This document shows, one piece after another, positions 42,717-56,351 of a stretch of DNA of 64,000 nucleotides. The notes beneath the pieces are model-generated. The model did no database searches. It was not told where the DNA came from and saw only the letters and a program-made list of their open reading frames with translations. The DNA lies in assembly GCA_030144725.1 (NCBI GenBank), contig JASKMD010000008.1, positions 6,327,976-6,391,975 on the forward strand, written 5' to 3'. The first letter of the stretch is position 1. Each line of letters opens with the position of its first letter. This DNA comes from Haematococcus lacustris (Eukaryota; Chlorophyta; Chlorophyceae; Chlamydomonadales; Haematococcaceae). The translations under genes and the position numbers were made by a program.

Positions 42717-45700
42717 ATGGGGCATGCTGCAGGGTCTGCCAGTGCCCTGGCACAGTTCAACGCCATGGGCCTAGGGGGCTGGGTCCTTGTGGACCTGGCC
42801 TTAAACTGGGGTGGCTGGGCCCTGGCCGCAGCTCTCAAGGTGGGAACCCAGCCGCCAGGCTCACGCTCAGGTTCAGTGCTCAGGCCAGGCTCAGCACCCA
42901 GGCCCAGTGCTGAGCACTCAGGCTCAGTACTCAGGCTCAGTACTCAGTACTCAGTGTTCAGGCTTACACACTACATACATTGTTGTCCTGCAGCGCAGCA
43001 GTGTGTCTGCTCTGCTAAGGTCCAGAATACACGCCTCCCACCGCTCCTGCCATCAACTCATCTATGCACCTTAGATGTCGACTCTGACTTGGACCCAGGC
43101 ATTTTGAGCCCTAGCTGCCAGCAGCTGGCTCTTCAGGCCCTCAAGGCCTCAAACAGTCAGACAGGCCACTGTAGGCAGGTAGGCTGCTGCTGAGGCGCTG
43201 CTTTAGGGATGCAGATAGCAGGACCTGATGCGGTCCATGGCTGAGTTGTTCAGAGCCAGACAGGCAGGTGTGCATCGCGGATGACCACAGAGCTAGCTGA
43301 GCTAGGTCAACCATGAGCGGTCAGCAGCCCAGGACATGCAATGGCTGAACTCCAGTCAGCCCTGTAGGCAGCCCAGCAGGTCAGCAGACAGAATGCTCAG
43401 CCTGCAGCCTGAGGTATGCTGGAGCTTGTGGCCTGGGGTACAGTGCCCACAGGGCTTGGCCCTCCTGAAAAGCAGATGAACAAGTGGAAGGCTGCGCCCA
43501 GCTTGCAGCTATAGGTCTGGCAGGCTGTTTGCGGGGCCTGATAAAGCGTTCCCTGCTGCTCACATGCAAGCCTCTCAGCCCCATGCAGCCAGGCATCCCA
43601 GCCTATACATTCATAAGCAGCGCTCAATACCCCTCTGCCAGCTCACCCTACCCACTTTGGCCAGGGTCAGGACATGCCTATCAACACTGAGCTGCCTTCA
43701 GCCCCTTCTTCCTGCCAGTGTCTCAGGTTGGGTGTCAGGTGGCTGATGTGCTTGCATGCTCTGTCGTCGCGCATCGTGCTCCACAGGAAGATCCCCGCCA
43801 GATCTCACTGCAGCGACACACTTGGTTGTCGACTCTAGACCACAGTTGGTTTCTTTGTTGACAGTAGCCTCCTCAACCACTGTGGGCGGTGTGCTGCTAC
43901 CACATCGGGGCAGGGTGAGCTAGGGGCTGGTGTGACTGTTACCTGATTAGGCAGCAATAGGCACTGCATGGCTGCAGACCGAGCGCTTCTACGACCTTGT
44001 TGGGAGCCTCAGCTTTGTGACCCTGACCATCGGGTCACTGACCCTGGCTGGACCCATTACCGCCCGCAAGGTAAGGCCCTCATCAGCCCAGTGGGCAGGT
44101 GTGGGTGCTACCCACTGGCGCTGTTGCCAGGAGCGTCGCTTTAGGGTTGGGTGGGGATTTCATGACCCTGTAGGCTTGCACTCACCCTCACAACACTGCC
44201 TTCAGCAACGCTGGCTGAAAAATGCCAGATGTGTCTCTTGTCAGGGTGCCCTCCCCGCATCACTGCCTCAGATACCCCGCCTGCCATCCCCCCGTCCGCC
44301 ATCCGCCCGACCGCCTACCAGGATGTTATGTTTCTGCGCTTGGGGTCGAAGATCTTTTGCCCCCCTATCTTCCTGTCTGCCTGCCTCCCTGCCTGCCTCC
44401 CTGCCTCCCTTTATTCCTCCCTATCAGCCTGCCCAGCTCCCTCCCTCCCTCTCTCCCTGCTTGCCTGCCTGCCTGAGTCAAGCATTGCCTGCCGTCACTG
44501 CAGCTGTTGGTGAGCTGCATGGTTGGGCTTTGGGCAGGCAGGCTGGGCTCCTACCTTGTAGCTCGCGTGCACAAGGTGGGCAAGGACTCGCGCTTTGACG
44601 AGGTCAAGCACCAGCCGGCCATGTTTCTATTGTGAGTGCACCACAGCAGCATGGTCAGGGACCTGGCAGGGGCTCAATGCTAGCATACTGCATCAAGCGT
44701 GACGGAGATGGCGTGAGAATCATGATGGTGGTGATGATGACAACGTGGTGTTTACCACCACCCATCCTACCTAGCCCACCTTCAAACTTGACACAGCACC
44801 CACTACCTTAGGACCATGAACTGGGCTACCTACCTTTCTCAAATTCTTGGCAGCTTTATGCGGTTTAGGTGCACACCATTGACCGCCACAGCAAGAGAGC
44901 TCCTAATCTAACACAACAAGTACTTGACGCATAGCCAAGGTTGCAAAGTGAGCTGTGGCGTAAGTTGAAAGTATGTCATCACATCTCAGGGCCTCCAGAG
45001 TTGAGCCAACCACGGGATATGGTGACGCAGACTAAGACGGACATGCTCTACACGCCAGCTTCCACTTTGGTGCGGACAGAGCAGCCAGGCGGCAAACTGC
45101 CAGCTGTGTCATCCCTAGTCAAGCTGACGTTCAGAATGGAGCCCACATGTAGATGGGATTGTGGCTGCGTCATGCAACCCAGCGTCAGCTGTCACCCTAA
45201 TGACGTGTAAGGGCGAGGGGCAGAGGTAGGGGCAGATCTAGCCGGCCGGAAGGACTAGTGGTGCGAGTAACCCACTGACCCTCACTAAACCTTCAGAGGC
45301 AGCAACATGGGAGGCAGCAGGGAGGGCACGTGGGAGGGCAAGCGGGAGGGCAGGGGAAGGGGCCAAGTGGGCGACAAACAAACACATGGCAGAGGTTTGC
45401 ACATCTCACATGTCATGCATCTCCAGCACCAGATACATGTATGTGCATGCGCCATGCACGTGACATAGGGTCTTGCCTTTCATCTGCAAGCTTTGCTTCC
45501 AATCTTGATCCCTACAGACAGCAAGGCGCTCTGCCCTCCCACTAAACAAGACATCCCTATCTTTGCTCAACGTCATGTAGTGGCGGAGTCTCCTCCCTTG
45601 ATGCACGCCAGTGAACACCGGCGTAGCCTTTTTGCTTTTCGTGTAGCAGCTCATGCTCTGTTCCCGTCTATTGGAAGAGACCAGGGCCACCATCCAGTCT

Positions 45701-47738
45701 TTGTTAACATCAACCCTGTGTTGCCCACCACCTTTGCCACACACAAACTCTTGCATGTGCCCCTTTGCAGCTACTGGACCATGCAGGCGCTGTGGGTCTT
45801 CATCACTCTGACCCCTGTCCTGCTCATCAACACAGCCACAGTGGCCAAGCCCCTCCGCTGGTTTGATGCCCCTGGTGAGCAGTAGCCCAGCTGGCCATCA
45901 GGGGCTGGCCATGAGCATTGCAGCTCTGCACCGTTTTGCATCAGATAGGTCTAGTCTACAAGCAAATGAACAAGACTACATGGCATGCCAGCGGCGGTGC
46001 TGACCCGTGTTCAGCAGCTGGAGTGTGACGCATGCGTTGCAAGGACATGCGGAGTGAGCTCCACGCCTCAATTGTGGCTGGGCATGGCTGCAGGGGTGTG
46101 CCTGTGGGCTTCTGGCTTGATGCTCGAAGCCGTGGCGGACTGGCAGAAGGACCAGTGGCGGGCCAAGCCGCAGAACAAGGGTGAGCAGCAGGGAGAGGGT
46201 GGTTGGGTGGAAGAATCTGAGTTAGGGCCTGCGCCCATCATCGCCAAGGCTAGCACATGCTGCCAGCCATCATGTGTCGGCCACTGGGCATTGCAAGCAA
46301 ACCCGGTTTGTACAGCGCAGCCAAGCACAGCAGCGATTGACCAACCCATCTTTCATGGAACCCGCAACAAGGCCATGCTGCTCCTCTCACTCTTGACCCA
46401 TGCGCCGCCCAGATGTTGCATGGGGGCTGCCACATGGAGGCATGGTGTGCGGTGTCTGGTTCCTGGCTCATGCCTGCAGGCCGCTTCATTACCACAGGGC
46501 TGTGGGGCATCAGCCGTCACCCCAACTACCTAGGGGAGATGATGCTATGGTGCGTGCCTGACTGCCACTGCCACCACCAATGAGCAGGCGGGATGCCTGT
46601 TGATCAGGTGCAAGGGGTGCATATCTGGAGCGGACAGCCAGGCAGACATTGTTGATGGTTGTCTGCGGAGTGCAGTGTCTGTGGATGGCAGTGTGGCTAC
46701 GCACCAGCCTCACTTAGCCTATGCCGGTGAGCAGCAGCCCACAGATACATGCATTACATGGCATTCACATACATGGGTTGCAACTATAAGATATGTGGTC
46801 CAGATATTGGATAGGGTGGTCCAATGGTCCTGGATCACACTGGACATCACGAATGCATCACAAGGTTGATATCTCACTCGCTGATATGCGGTCCAGCTGC
46901 ACACCACCGGCATTGCTGCAGTACATGAAAAACTGAAAACTCCACCAGTTCAGGTTCTCTAGATGCGGGCACACCAGGCTTCAGGACCTGGCACAACCCA
47001 TCCCATTGAATGCCACAGTAGTCACCTTGAGGCTGCATGGGTATGCTTAAGGATTCAGCACTAAAGTCTGATGGCCACCGCTCCTGCCATCATGTTATCC
47101 ATGCACCGTAGATGGGAACCCTGACCCTGACCTTTACCTCGTCAACCCTGGCTGCCAACAGTTGGCTGATCAGAGGCCCTAAGTCCTGAAAAGGGCAGAC
47201 AGGCCGCTGTATGGTGACAGGCAGGTGCCGCCCCACCCCTGGCTGCTGCTCAGGCTGCTGCTCAGGCTGCTGCTCAGGCTGCTGCCCGCAGGTGGGGAGT
47301 GTTCTTCACGTGCGTGGCGGGCTTCTCCAAGCCGCAACACTTGGCTTCAGTCGCATCGCCCTTGTTTGTGATGCTATTGCTCAGGTGGGTGCCAGTGCCT
47401 TGCGCCTACATGCAGCCATCATGCACATGCGTGCAGCAATCATGCGCATGCATGCAGTCATGGCATTTGGAAAGGTTGTGATGGAACCCTAGGGCATCCC
47501 TTGTTGCAGCATCCTAGGACGTTCGTCGAAAATTAACCCTGACTGTAAACCTACTTTTCAACCCTAACTTCCAACAAGGCTGGCATCTGATCGCAGGTAT
47601 GTGTCGGGCGTGCCTATCTTGGAACGACAAGCAGATCAGCGCTGGGGCAGTGAGGCCGAGTATCAGGCTTACAAGGCCAGCACACCAGTGCTCGTACCTG
47701 ACCTTAGCCGGCTGTTCAAATCTAACCCCAGTCTATAA
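42717..47738 (+). CDS. DUF1295 / steroid 5-alpha-reductase-like membrane enzyme
   Basis: Eight exons: 42717-42839, 43978-44070, 44504-44631, 45771-45874, 46094-46180, 46480-46549, 47292-47384, 47597-47738, in phase, about 279 residues, the usual length of DUF1295 proteins. Hydrophobic helices include GWVLVDLALNWGGWALAAAL, VGSLSFVTLTIGSLTLAG and QALWVFITLTPVLLIN. The signature segment is VCLWASGLMLEAVADWQK, then NKGRFITTGLWGISRHPNYL with GE, i.e. the SRHPNYxGE cofactor-site motif shared with 3-oxo-5-alpha-steroid 4-dehydrogenases and isoprenylcysteine methyltransferases. It ends VLVPDLSRLFKSNPSL. Probably an NADPH-dependent reductase or lipid-modifying ER/plastid enzyme; the substrate is unknown. 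The first exon start is the least certain part. Tandem TGTAA motifs follow at 47854 and 47859. Confidence 0.85.
44360..44475. repeat. CCTGCCTCCCTGCC-type low-complexity tract
   Basis: Imperfect CCTG/CCTC tetranucleotide-like run in intron 2 of the DUF1295-like gene, just upstream of exon 3. Confidence 0.7.
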
Positions 47739-47853
47739 GGTCGCCTCCTTCAATTTTCACAGAAAATGTTATGTGCGGCTGCCGGCACCATAAGTGTCAT
47801 ATGGCTATTGCTCCCAACCAGTATGACGCATTGTATTGCATCGCATCAGGCAC

Positions 47854-47863
47854 TGTAATGTAA
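47854..47863 (+). terminator. Overlapping TGTAA polyadenylation motifs
   Basis: CTGTAATGTAAAG contains two adjacent TGTAA motifs about 116-125 bases after the DUF1295-like stop. Confidence 0.5.
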
Positions 47864-49038
47864 AGCTTTGTTACCACAGTAAGATCCCGGTTTCCTCTTG
47901 TTTCCGGTTCCAAGGTGCCACAAGATCCACAAGAGTCAAACTAGGCATCACTAGCAAGGCTGGGTGCATACAATGTGCACCGCATAGGTAACCGCTGCTA
48001 TACTTTCACCTTGTTTTGAGTAACCTAATCTAGTAAACACCCTATTGCTCCTGCTACCCCACGCTATGGACGATTGGCAACAAAATGCATGCTGTCAGAG
48101 GCATCATCAGGCCACCGCTCTCCATAGACAGCTTAACCCAATGCCAGCTCGCAGGCCCAGTTGTCATTGCCTCCCTTGACATTCGTTGCAAGGTGTAACC
48201 GCTGCTTGGCCTTGGGATGATGGCCATCCAGCTGGGATCCCGCCTTGCACTTCTTGCCCTTAGCAGGCAGATCCTTGCAGTCAGGCCAGCAGCACAGCGC
48301 CAGGGCCGCTGACAGGGGCACTGCACTCTCCTCCTGGCGCTGCAGGGCATGACATGGGTAGACGTCCTATTCCAGATACCTGTCCCAAGGAGGGGCTTGT
48401 GGTAAAGGCACAAGGGCAGATGCCATGCGGGGCTCCCAGTGGGCAGGCCCAGGCTCAGCGGTGGGGCCAGCTCCAGGCTGCAGTGCCTACTGCCCGCAGC
48501 CACCATCCCTCCCAGCCCAAGGTGCTGCGGTGGGGACGGGAATGGCTGCCTGCCTGGCTCCCAGCCCATAGGTCCAGCTGGAGGACCGATAGGAAAAAGT
48601 TCAGCTGATGGCTGACGGCACCCCACAGGTGAAAGTGCAGCAGAAGATCGCCTCAAACAGCAGCTGGCTGGAGGGGAGCCATGACGGTCAGCAAGACGGT
48701 TGATGGACCTTGGGTAAGCGTTGCAAATAGGGACGCACATGCCCAGTGGCCCGCCAAGCCCAGCTGCCCAGGTGGAGATGTAGAAGGACCTGGAGCAGCT
48801 GTCGCCACCCATCACCGCCCTCCAGCTCTGCTCCAGACCTGAAACCTGAGACTTGCTGCAAGGCCCAGCCACTGCCTGGCCTTGGGCGGCCGGTCGTTGA
48901 CCAGCCTGATCTCCTGCAGAAAGACCTGGAGGCCCCAGGTAGCCCGTGTGGCCCATGAACCACATCCCAGCCATAAGCGGAGCAGCGCCTGGGGAGCGGC
49001 ACCAGCGCTGCTCACACTGCACCATGCCCTGGTGTCGG
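47864..49038 (-). other. Unassigned region with long minus-strand open frame (48054-49025)
   Basis: Downstream of proline dehydrogenase, a 323-codon frame is open on the minus strand, but its composition (Cys, Arg, Pro, Ser scattered) is not convincing. A second frame at 48321-48133 looks more protein-like (LALCCWPDCKDLPAKGKKCK, then DGHHPKAKQRLHLATNVKGG) and might be the last exon of a gene or of another dispersed repeat. I could not assemble a model. Confidence 0.25.
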
Positions 49039-52000
49039 TCACGCCAACCGGGTCCAGGGCTTGAACACCCGGTCCCTGAGCTCGGCTCGCAGCAGCTGGA
49101 TATCCCTCTTGGCCCCCTTCAACAGGTTTGAGTTCTCTGCTGCCCGCCTCAATAGATAAGGCAGCACCTGCGCCATGCAGCAGCAGCAGCAGAAGCGGCT
49201 ATGCCTGGGAGCCATGTGCATAGGAACAAAACTCCATACAGACAAGACACCACCCCTAGTGAGGGACCTGGTTCTGCCTTACCTAGCCTATGAGGGAGGT
49301 GCTGGCCAATGCACCCAGGCAGGTAGGTGGCCAATGCACCCAATAGGCCTATAGCGGTTGACGGCTCAAGCGGTGTAGGTACCTTCTTCTTTGATCCCGC
49401 AAGCACTCTCCCTCCCTTCCCTTCCTTCTTTCATCGCCCTCCACTTCCTCCTTTCATTGCCCTCCCTTCGCTCATCGCCCTCCCCTTCCCTCACCTGCTC
49501 CACCTCTCCGTAAGGGACGTACTTGAAGCACTTGTACCCGGCAGCGCCCAGGGTCTGTTAGCACACACACCGCCGGCCTGTTCAGCTTCTACCAAGTGGG
49601 GCAGATGAGTCGACAGGGAATGCAGCGCTGGCCTGATGAGGGAGATGTCTACCTGTTTGAAGGACCAAGTCTGCTAAGTACGCAATTTTACGCCACTGAA
49701 CGCCATTTGTCTCGCTCCGCTACGCCGCACTGTCTCTGTAGGCTGTCTACTCGGCTGAGGTCTCCGCTGAGGACTCTCAGGACCTAACTAGCAGCTAAGG
49801 ACGTGTCCTCAAATGCGCGGTGATGCTGACCTCTTGATAATTCAATTCTATCTACACAACCGGTGAACGCCATGTACTGCCTCCACCACTTGCACAGTAG
49901 CACAGTAGCATGTGTGCACCGCACAATGCTAAGCTGTTGCTTACATCAGAGCATGTGTTTCATGCCAACATAGATTTCCTAGCCTTCGCAAGCGGGTTGG
50001 GGTAGTGAATCACATATTGGTGCCGGATGCTTGCTGCATGCAAACATTTTGAATTACAGATAACACAGCCCCTGCCCATAATAGTAGGAGGATAATGTGC
50101 TGGGGAGAACTGCATGTGGCAAGTGGCTGGCTGCTGCTGCTCCAACCACACCAGTTTTGTAACTCACCTGGGTCAGGTGGTCGCTCATGCCCAGCAACTG
50201 CCCAAAGTACACGTTGCTGCCTTGAGGTTGCAGTCCAAGCTCTGACATCCGCGCCACGGCCAGCTCAACACTGGCCTGCAGCTCGACATGGGCCAGAGCT
50301 GGGGCAGGCAGTAGCAGCAGCGGTCGCCTAGCAAGTGCCTAGCTGTCCCTCACCTGATTGTGGGTGCCTAGCAGCACCTCAGCCCTGCCTTCCACCACAG
50401 CTTGCAGGAGCAGCTCCATGCATGCATGGTAATTGTCATGCGTGGCTTGCAAACTTGTCCACACTGGGCTGGGCTGGCCCTGCTTTGCTGCATGGCGCCG
50501 CTCAAGATCCAGGTATGCGCCTCTCACCTGCATGGAGTTTGAAGATACATGGTCGCATGGCCTGAACCATGCATGCAACACCAGAGTTCACACACAATCA
50601 CACGCAAAGTCCCTCTGTTTCAGCTCCATGCATCATATGAAGGAAGACCGCTTCTCAGCTCGTCATTTGCATTTGTTGTTGCATGGAAGGTTGCTGAGGA
50701 AGGGTTCTGCGTCACCTTGTACACCATACATCATGGTGCTGGGGAGAACTGCATGTCGTGTGCTGGGGCTTGATTGCTGCTGTGTGTATGGGGGGCGGCA
50801 CAAGAGGACGCAACCTGACATCTGGCGCCAGTGGGGTCCCATAGAGCTAGCCATGCTTGTCAGTTTAGCAAGTTCTGCTGTGGGCCAGTGCTGTGTTTGC
50901 CTGCTACAGCACCAGGATACTCCGGCAATGTTGGCAATGTAACTGTTGTCAATGTAATTCGCGAGAGGGATAGACATGAGAGTTGATATGCGGTTGGCAC
51001 CCGGGGTGGGTGGGGGGCCAAGGCCGTGTTGCAGGCCTGCCGCAAGGTGGTGGAGAGGCCCAACAGCAGCAAGCTGACCGACAGGGTGCCAGGCAGGGTG
51101 GTGACAGTGGATGAGTTCCGCACCAGCAGGGTCAGCTCAATCTTCAACAGCCCCCAGCCCTGTGAGGAGGAGCTGGACAGCAGCAAGGCCTGAGAACTGG
51201 AAGCCGAAGCCGGGTCAGGTGCAGGACCGCTTGTTGCGGTCAGCCTGGAGCAAGCGGTTTGAGGCGCCAGTGCGGGGGCTCATGTGGTGCCCTTGGCTGG
51301 CCCAGGCCACCCCTGGGGACCTTGGCAAATGGGTGGACAGGGACTGCAACGCAGCCCTCAACCTCCAGCGGGCAGGGGAGAGCAAGTGGCGCCCACTGGA
51401 GCTGTGCAGGTGGCCACACCGAGGAAGACTTCCTGCCCAGGGCAAGGAGTACCCAGCATTGGGCTTTAAGAAGCTGAGAGACCGAGCCCCCAAGGCCACA
51501 GCCTTGCAGCCTGTAGCACAGTAGCATGTGTGCACCGCGTACTGCTGAAGCTGTTGCTTACATCAGAGCATGTGTTCATGCCAACATAGGTTTCCCGGCC
51601 TTCGCAAGCGGGTTGGGGTAGTGAATCAGGTATTGGTACCGGGTGCTTGCTGCATGCAAACAGTTCGGATTACAGATAACACAGCCCCTGCCCAGAATAG
51701 TAGGGGAATAATGTGCTGAGGAAGGGTTCTGAGCTGAATCCATGCAGTCAAAGGCTGGATCCCATGCACCTGTAACCTACTACCTTAACCCTACCTCGCA
51801 TGCCCTACTGTTGCAGATGTTCCTGCACCTGCGTGATGCAGCAGCAGCAGCAGCAAAGGCTGTGCCTGGGGCAGGAGGCGCCTGGATTGGCACATCTGAC
51901 TTGGCTACAAGCGGCTGCGATACCGCCCACCCAAGGTTCAGCAGTAGCAGCAGCAGTAGCAGCCTGCTGCGGCACAGTAGTGTGTGCCCCCTTGGAGCCG

Positions 52001-55000
52001 TCATCAGCTCATGTCAGTGCCTGCATGCCAACTCTAGGCTTTAGCCCTGTCACAGGGGTCGGGCAATAATGTAAGTGGAAGGCGCCCATGCCATGTGCAT
52101 AGGCACATAATGCCGTACAGACAAGGCACAATCATTAGTGAGGGGACTCTGCCTTGTTAGGCGGATGAGGGAGGTGCTGTTCCTGCACAGAGTTGAGTGG
52201 TGGTGTCACACCTGTCTTGACCGTCAGCCTGCTATGGCTGCACACAAGCTGCCTGCAAGGCCACTCACTAGCTTTGCACCCAGTACATAGCCTTCACGCC
52301 TGCTCCTCTCCAGGTCATCCTGCAGCCTCCCATGTGAATCTGTCAGGTAAGCCTGAGCATAGCACACACAGGCAGCACACCAGGGGCCAGCTCGGGAGTG
52401 ACCAGACTCCACTGCATGGGTCAGCTCGGGAGCGACAGGCAGCAGGGAGGGTGGTGACAGTTGATGGGCTTTACACCAGCCGGTTCAGCTCAAGTGTGGC
52501 TCCTACCCTAGGCAAGGAGTATCTAGAGGTGAGCTAAAGGCGACTGCGAGTGTGCGCAGAAGTGTGTGCTAGACACTGTTCAGCGTGTTGGTTACATAAG
52601 ACCATGTGTCCTATGCTCACCCTGATTATTGCACCTCCACAAGAGGCTAGGAAACTCTACTCAGACATCCAGACAACACGGCCCTGGCTTACTTGCAAGG
52701 GGTTAATGTGCTGAAACTGGTGAAGGATTTGAAGCCTAACATGATGTGCAGTACCTGGTATGTGTTGAATATGACAGCACCCGCCGGACCTCGGTTGTAG
52801 TCGCGCATGAGCTCTAGAGTCAGATGGTCGATAGCCTGGAGCACACATATATGACAAGCCAATGCGTGCATGTTTATCCCACACGCAGCAAATACATTTC
52901 CGTGAGTGTGCTACAGGTCCACAGTTGAATCTTAACACAAAAGCAGCATGTCCCGGTGCTTCAAAGGATGCGCCCATGCGGTCGAGCATGTCAGGAGGAA
53001 TACGTCGACGTACAGACTTCAAGTGCGCCGAGAGACTGGCGAGGTAGCACTCGAGACGCGCCTTCATGCTAATTCAATCGTCACTGGGTGTGAATGGGGC
53101 CAAGTTCAAACTCCCGGAGTCCTCGATAGTGTCAGTAAATCAGTTTTCGGCATTGACCGCATTTCGTCAAAGCTAAAAGAGAGCAAGCAAGGTGGGCGCA
53201 AGCCTCTTGAGTTTTCGGGCTCCGTTTTTCGCGCTGCAAGACCTGTGAGCACTACCAGCTTGCGCATAGGAGCCTCGCTTGTGCTTTCATTTCAAACTGT
53301 ACTGTAGTCGCGGAGCCATGGCGCTCACCCGCCTAGTAGTTCATCCTGCAGGATGGATTCCTGCGACCCTGCTGCGGTCGAGCTGCAAATAATGCAAATC
53401 GCGTACCAAGCTTACTGCCGGGCTTGGCAGGACGCATTGCTGCGAGCAGATAGCACTGGGCAGGTGAGGTTCAGAGCACGCCAGCTACGCTAGGGTTTCT
53501 TCATGATTGTGACGTGCCGGGCATGACTCTGCCCTACAGGACTACCATGATTGGCTGTGCACTGCCAACAACTGGGGTTGCGCTGCACCTAGCCAGCCCT
53601 CCTACCTTTGCAGCTCTTCTTCATCAGTCTCTTCTGGCACCCTCAGCTCCTCCCCCCCATCATACGCCACTGACCTCACCCACAACAGCGCACACCTCAC
53701 TTCCCAAGGCACACCCACACAGTCATGCCCAGCTTCCAGCCATAAAGAGCACGGAGACTGGGTCAAAGGCGGACCCACCTCATCCAGGCATGGCAGTTCA
53801 CAACCTGGCCGCTTCCCTCAGAACACGGGTCACCGAAGAGGGTCCACCAGCAGCTACCACCAGAGGTTACGAGTGTTGCTGCCAGATGAGCTTTGACCAA
53901 CCCTGGTTTAGGGTGCTGCCATCACCCAGTGGTGTGGCAGTGGCTGTGGTGTAGCTTGTAATGTGGCAACAGCTGTGCAGGTGCTGTATTGGCAATAGGA
54001 CATCCAATGCTTGCTGGATGCTTGCTGCATGCAAACAATTCGGATTTACAGATAACACAGCCCCTGCCCATAATAGTAGGGGGATAATGTGCTGTATTGG
54101 CAGGGACATGTACATCAACATGATGTGTACCATACTGTAAGATTCTCACGATTAGCGAGTAGGCGGGTCAGGATGACAGGCATGGTGATGTGAATTGCAA
54201 GTATGGAGACCCAGGACCACACCAAGGGTCACAAAATGGGCTAGACCCCCACGTCATGCAGGAAGACAGTCTACGCCTGATCAACTGTTGAAGACTAGCT
54301 CTAGAAGTGGCGCCCCAGGCTTCCTTTTCAGCCCCACGTCTTCCTTAGCATGCACCATCAACCACCTACCTGACCTCATATCCCAAGTTCTGCATACCAT
54401 GCGTGCTTTGCAGCTTGCATGTCGCATGGGGAGCTGCAGAGGGCTCTTATTGAAGGCACATTGCCCTGCCAAAGTCCCAAGGTAGGGCCTGACAGCTCTG
54501 TGGTGTCCCCCTGTACAGCTTGTGGCTGAAGTGTTGTACCTTCTAAAGCCATGATTTGACACTGCTGGAACCCAAACACGCTTTAGGTCATGAAAGGTAA
54601 ACAGTACCGACACTAGGTCGACTGGCAACAACTGGGTAGGCCCCAGCTAGGGCCAAATCACAGGACCTACCACCTACCTGCCTGCAACTCCCTTTTCTTT
54701 TCTCCACACATGCTGCTTGTCACTGGTGACCCCGCCCGCTGCTCTCCTCCCTCAATCGTGGTAACCAGTAGCCTAGCAGTGTGCTGTAGGTGCTGTGATG
54801 AGATGAGTCCGGCAATGTTGTCAATGTAACTGTTGCCAATGTAAGTCGCGAGAGGGATAGTCAGGTATTGGTACCGGCTGTAGGTCGCAGTTACCCAGTT
54901 CGGACAACAGACAACACAACCCCTGCCCATGAGAGTAGGGTAATGTGCCGGTCACTGGTGGTTATGTACATAACCTGGTCACCTACATAAGTTATTCAGG

Positions 55001-56265
55001 GTCAGCTCACATAGACCCATACGCTGTAGAGGGTGAGCTCAGGGCGGCATGCATGTACCTCCATGCGCCCATAGCATCATGGTATTGTGTGCAGCTTGCC
55101 CCTGTGTGACGGTGTTAGCTGGCGCATGCAGCCCTGCACAGCCTAGCGTGTTATGCAAGCAATGCAAATTATGTCGTGCATATTGGTGATGCATCTTGGC
55201 CAGTCCTAACCTGTGCTGGGCATGTGTGGCAGCGGCCAGGCGGCAGAGCCAGGGAATGGGTCAGACTTCCAGACAACACATCCTCGGCTAAGTCAAAAGG
55301 GATACATGTGCTGCAGAGAGGGCGAGCCAAGCTGCAGCTACTCACCGGCTGGAAGTAGGTGTGCTCTGCGTCCACCATCAGCCGCACGCCCTTGCCTGCC
55401 GCCTCCTGGGCCAAGCGGTGCAGGCGGGCCCGCATGGCCGTCACCAGCTGCACCTCCTCCTCACTCAGCACCAGGGCCTGGAGAGACTGCACCCAGCTGT
55501 CAGGTGAACCTGCAGTGCAGCAGTGACAGTGATGGCCTTAGCAGCAGGAGCAGCAGCAGCTGTGACAGCAACCTGGCACCAGTACTGGTGCCAGCTGTCA
55601 GGCGAGTCTGCAGTGCAGCAGTATTGCTTGTTGAGCCCCTTGACACCAGATAACAAACCATCAGCAGCAGCAGTGACAGCAGCAGCAGCTGTGCCAACCT
55701 CAGCAGCAGCAGCAGTCACGTCAATGGTAGCAGTGGCAGCAGCCCCTTGCTTCTCTTAGTGTGATGAACAGTTCAGCACTGACATCAGCGCATGCCCAAT
55801 TACTGCCATGGTTGCACCATGTCATGCCGATGCCATCACTGCATGGAGCGCATGAGCTGCATGGCTCAGGAAGCAGCCTGCAGGTACCGTAGTCCAGCGG
55901 GCCGCCAGCATTATGCTCAAGTTACTGATGGGCAAGGCAAGCAGCCATATCAGGCTGGCAGGGATTGAAGTGTAAACCCACCATCACCAGGCACCACCTG
56001 CACCCCTTACCCGCACTGTGCTGCTGCTGCTGCCCTAAGCGCAGGCGCTGGATGCGGGCTGCATACTCGGGCATCTTGGTCAGGCTCAGCCGCTGGCACC
56101 ACGCTACATAGTCAACCTTGCCACCTGCCTGCCAACATGTACACACGGACCGAGCAGGCGCTGGTCAGGCAGCCTGCCACATAAACAGGCGACTGAACAG
56201 TCAACTGAACTCGACCCCAACGATTGAGGACGCAACCATGCAGGAGCAATAAGGACGAGCTGGTC

Positions 56266-56303
<38 letters not shown>

Positions 56304-56320
56304 GCTGCTGATGGTGGTGG

Positions 56321-56351
<31 letters not shown>

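Noticed and set aside
48054..49025. 323-codon minus-strand open frame
   Set aside because: No domain-like segment, odd composition and no splice context; long open frames are common in this GC-rich DNA.
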